Part shown: piece after piece, positions 1-5,974 of the stretch
Position numbering within the stretch: position 1 is the first letter of the stretch
How the letters are laid out: each line of letters opens with the position of its first letter
Source: Proteobacteria bacterium UBA6921
GTDB lineage: Bacteria; Pseudomonadota; Gammaproteobacteria; SG8-11
NCBI GenBank assembly: GCA_002450895.1
Contig: DKAR01000230.1
Span: forward strand, 1,213-8,852
Length of the DNA: 7,640 bases
Direction of reading: 5' to 3'
The notes under the pieces: model-generated
The model's database searches: none
What the model saw: the letters and a program-made list of their open reading frames with translations, nothing else
Told to the model about the DNA's origin: nothing
Translations under genes and position numbers: made by a program

Positions 1-59
1 AATTCGTTCGCTCAATTGTACTTCTGCCCGCCGTCACCGAGCCACGTAATGTAGATGCG

Positions 60-1055
60 CTATTCGACGACTTTGTCGGCGCGTAGCAGAACGTCCCCGG
101 GCAGCTGGAACTTGAGCATTTTTGCCGTTTTCAGGTTCACGAATAGCTGAACCTGGGTAGGCTGTTCGACAGGCAGGTCTGCGGGTAAAGCGCCATTGAT
201 GATTTTGTCGACAAACAACGCCGAACGACGTGCCATGTCGCTAAAGTCAGGGGAATACGACATGAGACCCCCGGCGTCGACGAACGGGCCCCAGTCGAAC
301 ATGGCCGGAATCCCGCGCTCGTTAGCGTATTGCGGAAGGAAGGTACGATACGCCGAAACGCGCGGGTCAATGATTGTCATGATGGCATCCGGATGCGCGG
401 CATCCAGTTGTCTTCTGATGGATTGGTCGTCCTGGACATCGGGCAATCCCACGATCGACACCCGGATGCCCAGCTCTTTCGCGGCCGCTTCGACGGCGGA
501 CATTTCAGGCTGGATTCCTTGATTGGTCTTGTCGATTACAACAGCAATGTGCGCAATTTTGGGAAAGGCCGTGGTCAAGATTTGCAATCGCTTGGGCCCC
601 AACTCGGTCTGAATTGCCGTCATGCCGGTCACATTCGTACCAGGCCGCGCCAGCGACTTCACAAAACCCAAGCGAACCGGGTCGGCGCCACCCATCATGA
701 CCACGGGTATCGTTTGACTGACCTCACGGACCGCCCGAATTGACGGCGATCCCACCGTTACGACTGCCTTGACCTTGAGATCAACCAAATCATGAATCAG
801 GAACGGCATGACCGACGGATCACCGGCGGCTGAACGGTATTCGATGATGATGTTCTTTCCATCTTCATATCCAAGCTCTTTCAGCCCCTGCAGGAACCCC
901 GCCCGTTCCGGAGACGGCGAGTCGCCCAACGCGGACAAAACAAGGTATCCAATGTGCGGAACGGAACGATCGGCTTCCGCGGTTGCAAGCGATGGCAGAA
1001 ACGCGGTCGCGCAAAAAAAGGCCGCACACAACCAAAGTGACATGAACAATCTCAT
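60..1055 (-). CDS. ABC-type substrate-binding protein (ABC_sub_bind family), Sec-exported, last gene of a three-gene operon
   Basis: A 331-residue periplasmic binding protein of the ABC_sub_bind / COG2984 family, which has the type I periplasmic-binding-protein fold. Residues 1-26 form a Sec signal peptide (hydrophobic core SLWLCAAFFCATAFL, likely cleavage after ATA). Family hallmarks are GLKELGYEDGKNIIIEYR (57-74), the segment around 114-144 with TIPVVMMGGADPV and ARPGTNVTG, and the C-terminal block FVDKIINGALPADLP...NLKTAK...RADKVVE (281-331). The length is normal for the family. Its ATG overlaps the stop of the upstream gene as ATGA, and the Shine-Dalgarno is weak (AGGG), so translation is probably coupled. 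No permease or ATPase adjoins it, and the 59 bases beyond its stop contain no convincing next gene. The ligand is unknown. Members of this family are often annotated as transporter parts, but many sit beside sensor kinases instead. Confidence 0.9.
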   Translation of the reverse strand: MRLFMSLWLCAAFFCATAFLPSLATAEADRSVPHIGYLVLSALGDSPSPERAGFLQGLKELGYEDGKNIIIEYRSAAGDPSVMPFLIHDLVDLKVKAVVTVGSPSIRAVREVSQTIPVVMMGGADPVRLGFVKSLARPGTNVTGMTAIQTELGPKRLQILTTAFPKIAHIAVVIDKTNQGIQPEMSAVEAAAKELGIRVSIVGLPDVQDDQSIRRQLDAAHPDAIMTIIDPRVSAYRTFLPQYANERGIPAMFDWGPFVDAGGLMSYSPDFSDMARRSALFVDKIINGALPADLPVEQPTQVQLFVNLKTAKMLKFQLPGDVLLRADKVVE

Positions 1056-2026
1056 TCGATGACCCTGTTAGCGCGAAACACAATATTTTGCGGCACTTCG
1101 ATTCCAAGCGCCTTTGCGGTTTTGAGATTGATGATCAATTCGATCACACTCGGCAATTCCGCAGGCAGGTCTTCCGGCCGGGCGCCTTTGAGAATTCGAT
1201 CGACAAAGTAGGCCATTCGGTCCCAGGCCGCCGTGAGGCTGGGACCATATACGAACAGAAATCCGGAGTCTGCGTAGGCATCCCAACCCGAAACCGCGGG
1301 CAATTTCTGTTTTAGCGCGAAATCCGCGATTTTCTTGCGCGGCCCGAAAGTAATGGCATCCGGAAACGCCACAATGGCCTCGACATCCGAATCCGACAAA
1401 GCGTCCAGCACAGACTGCAACTCCTGCGGGTTCGTTACCGGCTTGTAATCGACCTGAATCCCCAATGTCGCCGCGACGGAAAGTGTCTTCTCACGCTCGT
1501 TCAGTTCACCCGCGTGACCTGGATCAGCGATAACAGCGACTCGCTTAATGGACGGGTAAATCTCTTTTAACAACTCCAGTCGCTTGGCAACCAGGTCGAT
1601 CGCCATGAACTGGATCCCGGTAATGTTGCCGCCCGGATGCGAAAGGCTCGCGACGAGTCTTCCCGCCACCATATCGCCACTGGAACCCGTCACGAGCGGA
1701 ATCGTCTTGGTCGCAGCAGCCATCGGTTTGATCACAGCACCATGAAGAATGCAGGCCGCCGGATTTTGCTCAATGATCTGCGGAACCAGCTCATTCATGC
1801 GCTGTTTGGAAAATCCGGCGAAGTAGGACCTGAAACGGATCGTCTTTCCGTCAATCAATCCCAGTTTACGCAAGCCATCCTCAACCGCCTTAAAGTATTG
1901 TTTGGCGGTGGCTTCGTCAGAAAAGCTGAACCACACCACGAGTGGCAGTTCGGCTTTCCCAACCACGGGGAATGTTGTCGAGAGTGTTATCGCACCAAGG
2001 AAACGAAAGAAATCGCGTCGCCGCAT
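1052..2026 (-). CDS. ABC-type substrate-binding protein (ABC_sub_bind family), Tat-exported, second gene of the operon
   Basis: A 324-residue paralogue of the downstream binding protein. The reading frame is open up to an ATG at 2098, but I place the start at 2026. There the protein begins with a twin-arginine signal, RRRDFFRF (residues 2-9), followed by a short hydrophobic stretch (FLGAITLSTTFPVVG), and GGGGAG lies 6 nt upstream. The longer form would bury the Tat signal behind 24 polar residues and overlap the previous gene. Family marks include the segment with TKTIPLVTGSSGDMV and SHPGGNITG (106-137) and the C-terminal block FVDRILKGARPEDLP...NLKTAKALG...RANRVIE (274-324). Tat export suggests that it folds before export. 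That differs from its Sec-exported neighbour, so the two are unlikely to be simple duplicates of one receptor. Ligand unknown. Confidence 0.9.
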   Translation of the reverse strand: MRRRDFFRFLGAITLSTTFPVVGKAELPLVVWFSFSDEATAKQYFKAVEDGLRKLGLIDGKTIRFRSYFAGFSKQRMNELVPQIIEQNPAACILHGAVIKPMAAATKTIPLVTGSSGDMVAGRLVASLSHPGGNITGIQFMAIDLVAKRLELLKEIYPSIKRVAVIADPGHAGELNEREKTLSVAATLGIQVDYKPVTNPQELQSVLDALSDSDVEAIVAFPDAITFGPRKKIADFALKQKLPAVSGWDAYADSGFLFVYGPSLTAAWDRMAYFVDRILKGARPEDLPAELPSVIELIINLKTAKALGIEVPQNIVFRANRVIE

Positions 2027-2032
2027 CGCATT

Positions 2033-2038
2033 CTCCCC
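2033..2038 (-). promoter_or_regulatory. Ribosome binding site GGGGAG deciding the start of the Tat-exported binding protein
   Basis: The minus strand reads GGGGAG 6 nt before the ATG at 2026. This places the twin-arginine motif at the N-terminus and leaves a 37-nt gap after the preceding gene's stop. Confidence 0.75.
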
Positions 2039-2063
2039 ACAGTCGCGCCTGCACGTCACTTCA

Positions 2064-2393
2064 TTATTCAAGAACTGTATCAATACGCAACAAGACACTT
2101 TCCGGAATTGTGATTCCTAGCTGTATTGCCGTTTTCTGGTTCACGGCCAATTCGTTGGATTTTGACTTTTGTATGGGTACTTCCGCAGGACAAGAACCTC
2201 GCAATACCTTATCGACAAACGTTGCCACTCGGTCAACGTTTTCCGAATCGATGATCCGATCAGTCGAGCGTTTCTCATTTTCAAGATCTGCGCCAAACAC
2301 CGGCGCCAGCGCAACTGCGAACACAAGCGCCAGTGCGAAACACAATGCGAGCATTACTCTTAACAGCCAGAGCATCATCCTGTGGTCATTCAT
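2064..2393 (-). CDS. Small exported protein: signal peptide plus only the C-terminal block of an ABC_sub_bind protein (internally deleted paralogue)
   Basis: A 109-residue protein, first gene of the operon. Residues 1-35 are a strong signal peptide (MMLWLLRVMLALCFALALVF core, cleavage near VFGA). After about 20 linker residues, residues 53-109 align without gaps to the extreme C-termini of the two following genes. Over the last 51 residues I count about 20 identities with the Tat paralogue and 23 with the Sec paralogue, including FVDK, the P-x-x-x-P spacing, NxKTA, LG, P and R...E. The roughly 220 residues forming the ligand-binding lobes are absent, and there is no space for them in another frame. 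The ATG at 2393 has a perfect GGAGG 9 nt upstream; an ATG at 2411 in the same frame has none. An intact frame, start signals and signal peptide argue for expression, but it may be a deletion relic. If functional, it might be an accessory or decoy subunit (inference). Confidence 0.7.
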   Translation of the reverse strand: MNDHRMMLWLLRVMLALCFALALVFAVALAPVFGADLENEKRSTDRIIDSENVDRVATFVDKVLRGSCPAEVPIQKSKSNELAVNQKTAIQLGITIPESVLLRIDTVLE

Positions 2394-2402
2394 ATGTAAT
2401 AG

Positions 2403-2407
2403 CCTCC
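2403..2407 (-). promoter_or_regulatory. Ribosome binding site GGAGG deciding the start of the small truncated paralogue
   Basis: The minus strand reads GGAGG 9 nt before the ATG at 2393. The alternative upstream ATG (2411) overlaps this motif and lacks its own, so the protein begins MNDHRMM. Confidence 0.75.
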
Positions 2408-2531
2408 GCACATCGGGTCATCCCATTCTCAAGCTGTCGTGCAACGTGACAAACCACCAGATCGCGCGTTTTTATGGAGTTACGAAGGCTATTGTGAACA
2501 CCGTAGTTGTGCCTGGATATACAACCTACGC

Positions 2532-2551
2532 CCTAATACCAAAGTACTAGG
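2532..2551. promoter_or_regulatory. 20-bp near-perfect palindrome, candidate operator of the binding-protein operon
   Basis: The arms CCTAATAC and GTACTAGG match as an inverted repeat at 7 of 8 positions around a CAAA spacer, giving 20 bp in all. It sits about 140 bp upstream of the first operon gene. The length and symmetry suit a dimeric LuxR/NarL-type regulator or a similar activator. That assignment is inference; no regulator gene is in the window and I found no convincing -35/-10 pair beside it. Confidence 0.4.
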
Positions 2552-2904
2552 CCAATGCTCCGGCTCGCTTGTCTCAATGCTGCGATTGATAGCGTTAACC
2601 CGGCAGGATGACCTTTGAACGTGTCGACCGGGCCGCTCACGAAAATGCGGATTGCAAACGGATAAAAGTAAATAAGTATTCGACGTCGGCCAATTTAGAC
2701 TTTGGGCGTGTACAGGGTCTCTGGCTAAGCGACTGCCTGTTCCACGGTTATCTGAAAATATTTCGAGCTTTTCGTTCGTCTGATGCTTTCCATATTTGGC
2801 GATGGAACCGGCTCAAGCATCGGGGGATCGATTCTCCAACACGAAAGTTTTAACACGAGCACCCGATACCTCCTTACCACCGCACGTTTAAAGGCGTTTG
2901 GCGC

Positions 2905-2934
2905 TTGATCGTCATTGCAACGCTTTAACTTAAT
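2905..2934 (+). promoter_or_regulatory. Weak sigma70-like promoter candidate for the beta-barrel gene
   Basis: TTGATC (2905-2910) and CTTAAT (2929-2934) are separated by 18 nt, each matching 4 of 6 consensus bases. They lie 25 nt before the start codon at 2959. This is a plausible position but a low-information match. Confidence 0.25.
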
Positions 2935-2944
2935 GTCCCGCACC

Positions 2945-2949
2945 AGGAG
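2945..2949 (+). promoter_or_regulatory. Ribosome binding site AGGAG deciding the start of the beta-barrel gene
   Basis: AGGAG directly abuts an ATG at 2950, too close to serve it, and lies 9 nt before the ATG at 2959. The second ATG is therefore the likely start. Confidence 0.7.
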
Positions 2950-2958
2950 ATGGTCGCT

Positions 2959-3684
2959 ATGCTTATCAGATTGTGGTTTGGCTTTGCTGTTCTTCTGTTT
3001 CTCAGTCCGGTTTTCGCATCAGACGACAGTGAATTGATGTTCGCGTTATCTAGCGAGTTGGGCTACAAGGAACTCGAATTTCAGGTCATTCAGTTAAACG
3101 GAACTACAACCTTGTACAAACCCAACTTGTTGACGTTGCAAGTGGGTTTAACTGGAGTCTACAAAGATTTCTACATTTCGGTCGCGGCCGAACGCACGTT
3201 GGCAGGCGAAGAATCCGCTATTGTTAACGGCTCGTTTCAGAACAATCGATTTGAACGTAACGAAGACGTCCTAACATTCGGATACCAGTTCTTTCCTATG
3301 TTCAGTGGATTCGTGGGCTACCTTGATACCAACATTGTACGCTTTTCGAGTTTCAATTCGTCAGTCTACGGTTCCCACGGGCCCTTTGCCGGACTTGGAT
3401 ATTCGCAGTCGATCGCAGAAAAGGGAACGCTTAGCGCCAGCATTGCTTATGCAAAAACAAATGGCCGCTTTACTCGTTTGTCCGGCTCGGAAGAAACATT
3501 TGATGCTGATGCATCTGGCTTTAGCTACTCCCTCGCCTGGAGTGCCCCAATGGGTGACGGGTTCTTCTATCGCGTCGGATTCAAAGTAAGTCGCTACGAC
3601 TACGACACCGTAGTGGCCGGAGTTCCCCGAACTGCCCAGCAAAACTACAATGGCGTCGTGTTGGCTGTTACGCATTTTTTCTAA
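2959..3684 (+). CDS. Predicted outer-membrane beta-barrel protein of unknown function
   Basis: A 241-residue exported protein. Residues 1-20 are a signal peptide (MLIRLWFGFAVLLFLSPVFA, then SDDSE). The mature part has amphipathic strands of alternating aromatic or aliphatic and polar residues, for example LTFGYQFFPMFSGFVGYL, GPFAGLGYSQSI, TLSASIAYAKT and FSYSLAWSAPM. These are separated by Gly/Asn/Asp/Ser-rich turns, and the chain ends in ...LAVTHFF. A C-terminal Phe on a last strand is the usual signal recognised by the outer-membrane assembly (BAM) machinery. The size suits a small barrel of roughly 8-10 strands. I do not recognise the family. The gene looks more AT-rich and uses more TTG/TTT codons than the genes to its right. 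It stands alone, 144 bp before the next gene, so no partner is indicated. Confidence 0.7.
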   Translation: MLIRLWFGFAVLLFLSPVFASDDSELMFALSSELGYKELEFQVIQLNGTTTLYKPNLLTLQVGLTGVYKDFYISVAAERTLAGEESAIVNGSFQNNRFERNEDVLTFGYQFFPMFSGFVGYLDTNIVRFSSFNSSVYGSHGPFAGLGYSQSIAEKGTLSASIAYAKTNGRFTRLSGSEETFDADASGFSYSLAWSAPMGDGFFYRVGFKVSRYDYDTVVAGVPRTAQQNYNGVVLAVTHFF

Positions 3685-3753
3685 TAGCCACCGGCACTAA
3701 ATCCCCCGTAACGCCCTCGCGCGGGCCCACAATACTTCCAGTGAATCTCATTC

Positions 3754-3790
3754 ATCGGGCGCCGATATAGGAACATGCTCGGCGCCCTAT
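3754..3790. repeat. Strong GC-rich inverted repeat in the leader of the prohibitin-family gene
   Basis: The arms GGGCGCCGA (3757-3765) and TCGGCGCCC (3779-3787) are perfectly complementary around a 13-nt spacer. With one mismatch the pairing extends to AT...AT at 3754 and 3790, giving 11 of 12 pairs. It ends 38 nt before the start codon at 3829. There is no T-run after it, so it is not a standard intrinsic terminator for the upstream gene in either direction. It could be a leader RNA hairpin, an operator, or a boundary hairpin protecting a 3' end. Confidence 0.55.
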
Positions 3791-3817
3791 CACCGAGAAC
3801 TTTCTCCATCGCGTATC

Positions 3818-3821
3818 GAGG
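3818..3821 (+). promoter_or_regulatory. Ribosome binding site GAGG deciding the start of the prohibitin-family gene
   Basis: GAGG lies 7 nt before the ATG at 3829. The in-frame ATG at 3775 has no such motif and falls inside the loop of the inverted repeat. Confidence 0.7.
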
Positions 3822-3828
3822 CGACCCT

Positions 3829-4668
3829 ATGGCAAACACGATCGACCCGGCCGGTTTAAACCGCAGCATGGGTTTCATAAAATGGATCATCGGCGCGATA
3901 GTCGCATTCGCGGTTCTTTCCGCATTGAATCCGTTCGTTGTGGTCAGTGCCGGTGAGCGCGGCGTCGTCATGCGCTTCGGCGCGGTGCAGGATCGCGTGC
4001 TCGACGAAGGCCTGCACTTCCGTGTGCCGATCATGGAACGCATCGTCATGATGGATGTCCGCGTGCAAAAGGAACAAACCGAGGCGGCGGCCGCATCGAA
4101 AGATTTGCAAGATACCCATTCGACGACAGCAGTGAACTATCACCTGGTCCCGGACAAGGCCAATTGGGTTTTTCAAAATCTGGGGACCAGCTACAAAGAG
4201 CGTGTCGTCGATCCCACCGTACAGGAATCCGTCAAAGCCATCACCGCAAAATACACGGCCGTTGAACTAATCACCCAGCGTGAGAAGATTCGCGAAGAGA
4301 TCCGTGAAATGCTCAAAACACGGCTCGCGGAGTACCACATCAGCGTCGACGATTTTTCCATCGTGAACTTCGGATTCAGTCAGCAGTTCTCACAAGCCAT
4401 CGAAGCCAAGCAGACGGCTGAGCAATTGGCGCTGAAGGCCCAGCGCGACCTTGAACGCATCAAGATCGAGGCCGAGCAAAAAATCGCAAACGCCAAGGCG
4501 GAAGCGGAAGCCCTTCGATTACAGAAGGAAGCCGTAACCAGCGAGCTGATTCGCCTGCGCCAGATCGAAGCGCAGATCAAGGCGATCGAAAAATGGGATG
4601 GTCGATTGCCGCAGATTACGACGGATGCCCTGCCTTTCATCGACGTGCAACGGGCTCTAGGCAAGTAG
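3829..4668 (+). CDS. Prohibitin-family (SPFH / band 7) membrane-anchored protein
   Basis: A 279-residue protein of the prohibitin branch of the SPFH superfamily. A single N-terminal membrane anchor spans about residues 15-33 (GFIKWIIGAIVAFAVLSAL). The SPFH domain runs about 35-190 and opens with VVVSAGERGVVMRFG and DEGLHFRVPIMERIVMMDVR. A long charged Ala/Glu/Lys coiled coil follows (about 190-255), then the conserved EKWDGRLPQ (254-262) and a short C-terminal tail. Family members assemble into large ring-like oligomers at the membrane; in bacteria they are linked to membrane microdomains and to control of membrane proteases such as FtsH. There is no hflK/hflC partner or NfeD gene here, so it is a solitary prohibitin homologue. 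The start is chosen by the GAGG motif. Its precise role in this organism is not shown by context. Confidence 0.9.
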   Translation: MANTIDPAGLNRSMGFIKWIIGAIVAFAVLSALNPFVVVSAGERGVVMRFGAVQDRVLDEGLHFRVPIMERIVMMDVRVQKEQTEAAAASKDLQDTHSTTAVNYHLVPDKANWVFQNLGTSYKERVVDPTVQESVKAITAKYTAVELITQREKIREEIREMLKTRLAEYHISVDDFSIVNFGFSQQFSQAIEAKQTAEQLALKAQRDLERIKIEAEQKIANAKAEAEALRLQKEAVTSELIRLRQIEAQIKAIEKWDGRLPQITTDALPFIDVQRALGK

Positions 4669-4847
4669 TCGCTCGGTTGTTCAACGCTGTCTTTCACTGC
4701 TCTGCTGAAATGGACACTCCCGACCCCAAAAAGTCATTCAACATTTTCATTTCTGAGCAGAACTTTTCCTTAAAGGCATCTGAAAACTTAAGAATCGCCG
4801 TTTGTTGAAATCGAACCTATTGCTCACTACCCCCGGTTGTTGCTAAG

Positions 4848-4911
4848 TAAAATTGGGGCTCCTCACGAAATTTTTGTATAGAATCCCACCATAAAATTGG
4901 GTCACAATTTT
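4848..4911 (+). promoter_or_regulatory. Promoter and repeat-rich operator region of the membrane rhodanese gene
   Basis: A sigma70-like pair, TTGGGG (4853-4858) and TATAGA (4877-4882), is spaced by 18 nt and predicts a start near 4889. The 10-mer TAAAATTGGG occurs twice (4848-4857 over the -35, and 4892-4901 just after the start), 44 bp apart or about four helical turns. The second copy is part of a perfect inverted repeat, AAAATTG (4893-4899) / CAATTTT (4905-4911). A further inverted half-site, AAATTTT, lies at 4868-4874. This arrangement is typical of repression by a dimeric regulator bound at two sites. The rest of the 290-bp gap (4669-4847) shows nothing convincing. Confidence 0.5.
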
Positions 4912-4924
4912 GTGCGGCTCAACC

Positions 4925-4939
4925 GAGCTTACTGAGCTC
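4925..4939 (+). repeat. Small inverted repeat in the untranslated leader of the membrane rhodanese gene
   Basis: GAGCT and AGCTC pair perfectly around TACTG, ending 6 nt before the AAGGA ribosome site (4946-4950). It could form a short hairpin in the mRNA leader, but five base pairs can arise by chance. Confidence 0.25.
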
Positions 4940-4958
4940 ATTCGCAAGGATTGCGCGT

Positions 4959-5738
4959 ATGACACAACAGTGCGATTTGTCGTTTCAACAGAGAAATTTG
5001 TTTCAGCAAGGCTATCAGACTTACACACCTGCGGAACTCAGGCAGATTGATTGGGGGCTGCGCTTTACACCCACCGTTTGCTCACTGATCGCCCTTTACG
5101 GCTTGATAACCCAGAATCCGTATCTTCTTTTTGCCGTTGCAGTATTGGGAATGCTCGCATTTTTCTTTCCGGCGGGTCACCCCATGGACATGATTTACAA
5201 CAACGCCGTGCGAAAACTTTTCGATGCAGTGAAGTTGCCGCCGAATCCCTTCCAGCGCCGTTTGGCCTGCTTCGCAGCCGGCATTATGAACACCATCGCC
5301 GGCATTTCATTTTTGGCGCACATGCCCACCGCCGCCTATGTCGTTGGCGGCATGTTGTTGGCACTGCAGGCAATCGTCATATTTACCCACTTCTGCACGC
5401 TTTCATGGATGTATGAAGGACTAATGCGCGCCATTGGCAAGTGGGACGTCCCGATCGACGATAACAAGGCACAAGAACTAATTAAGGGTGGCGCCGTTCT
5501 GGTGGACGTGCGTGGCCGCGACGAATTCGATACCGGACATTTATACAGCGCGGTCAATCTTCCCCTGGAAGAAATCGAGAAGTACGCGGATAAACTGAAG
5601 GATCAAACCGTGCTGTTGTATTGCCGCAGCGGGAACCGCAGCCAAATTGCCCGCAAGCGATTGAACAACGTCGGCGTTAAGAACGTTTATGACATCGGCG
5701 GAATCGGACGCGCCAAAATGCTATTGGCACAAACATAG
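4959..5738 (+). CDS. Membrane protein with DUF4395-like four-helix domain fused to a C-terminal rhodanese domain
   Basis: A 259-residue protein. The N-terminal part has four probable membrane helices (about 35-52, 55-71, 102-121 and 124-146) and resembles DUF4395, with the typical linker PPNPFQRRLACFAAG (94-108) before helix 3. Residues 165-259 are a single rhodanese domain with VLVDVRGRDEFDTGHLYSAV (180-199) and the six-residue active loop CRSGNR (222-227). Cys222 would carry the persulfide, and the loop length fits a sulfurtransferase rather than a Cdc25-type phosphatase. The closing KNVYDIGGIG is also typical. Further cysteines at 41, 104 and 146 lie in or near the membrane segments. E. 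coli YgaP is also a membrane rhodanese, but with the domain order reversed. A role in reactive sulfur handling is inferred. The start has AAGGA 8 nt upstream. The gene appears to have its own promoter and to stand alone. Confidence 0.8.
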   Translation: MTQQCDLSFQQRNLFQQGYQTYTPAELRQIDWGLRFTPTVCSLIALYGLITQNPYLLFAVAVLGMLAFFFPAGHPMDMIYNNAVRKLFDAVKLPPNPFQRRLACFAAGIMNTIAGISFLAHMPTAAYVVGGMLLALQAIVIFTHFCTLSWMYEGLMRAIGKWDVPIDDNKAQELIKGGAVLVDVRGRDEFDTGHLYSAVNLPLEEIEKYADKLKDQTVLLYCRSGNRSQIARKRLNNVGVKNVYDIGGIGRAKMLLAQT

Positions 5739-5930
5739 GCGTGTTTCTGACGGTTCCGGCGCGCGATTCATGGAATCAGGCAGAAATGGTTTCTGATGTT
5801 CGTGGTTTGTAAATGTCCGACTTCATGGGCTACCGCGAATGTCTCGATTGGGCTGGAAGCATCGAACGCCGGAATCTTCACCGCTTTTGCGCCAATTGTT
5901 TCCGGCACCCATCGGGTTGAGTTGCCCGAA

Positions 5931-5939
5931 TGTTAGAAT
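5931..5939 (+). promoter_or_regulatory. Extended -10 promoter for the small lipoprotein gene
   Basis: TG-T-TAGAAT is an extended -10 element (TGn plus 5 of 6 bases of TATAAT). It predicts transcription from about 5946, giving a leader of about 29 nt before the ATG at 5975. No good -35 lies at the right distance, which extended -10 promoters can tolerate. The upstream gap from 5739 contains no gene. Confidence 0.45.
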
Positions 5940-5974
5940 ACGAAACATAGCCATTCACGTCCGCCGAGTCATCC

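Larger units (their letters stand above)
2394..2958. other. 565-bp divergent intergenic region with no recognisable gene
   Basis: This stretch separates the minus-strand binding-protein operon from the plus-strand beta-barrel gene. Short open frames exist (for example 2608-2853 plus and 2725-2943 minus), but neither shows a family signature or a good ribosome site. It contains the 20-bp palindrome at 2532-2551, a direct repeat of CAATGCT (2553-2559 and 2575-2581), and a weak promoter candidate near 2905-2934. The remainder, roughly 2600-2900, shows nothing I can identify. Confidence 0.6.

Noticed and set aside
1..59. Next operon gene or terminator left of the last binding-protein gene
   Set aside because: Minus-strand candidate starts hit stops within a few codons, and I see no hairpin with a T-run.
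1052..2098. Longer 348-residue version of the Tat-exported binding protein
   Set aside because: It would add 24 polar residues before the twin-arginine signal and overlap the preceding gene; the GGGGAG site 6 nt before 2026 supports the shorter form.
1637..2113. 158-codon plus-strand open frame
   Set aside because: It is antisense to the Tat-exported binding protein and shows no family signature.
1942..2550. 202-codon plus-strand open frame
   Set aside because: It runs antisense across the start of one binding-protein gene and all of the small paralogue, is rich in Ser/Asn/Thr without domain features, and the opposite strand has clear genes.
3713..3726. GCCC...GGGC short hairpin after the beta-barrel gene as a terminator
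   Set aside because: Only four base pairs and no following T-run.
3775..3828. Upstream start for the prohibitin-family protein
   Set aside because: This ATG sits in the loop of an inverted repeat with no ribosome site, and the extra 18 residues match nothing in the family.
4701..4761. Imperfect inverted repeat TCTGCTGAAATG / CATTTCTGAGCAGA after the prohibitin gene
   Set aside because: It needs a two-base bulge and has a 35-nt loop; likely chance.
5765..5777. GATTC-ATG-GAATC hairpin after the rhodanese gene
   Set aside because: Five base pairs, AT-rich, no T-run; too weak to call a terminator.
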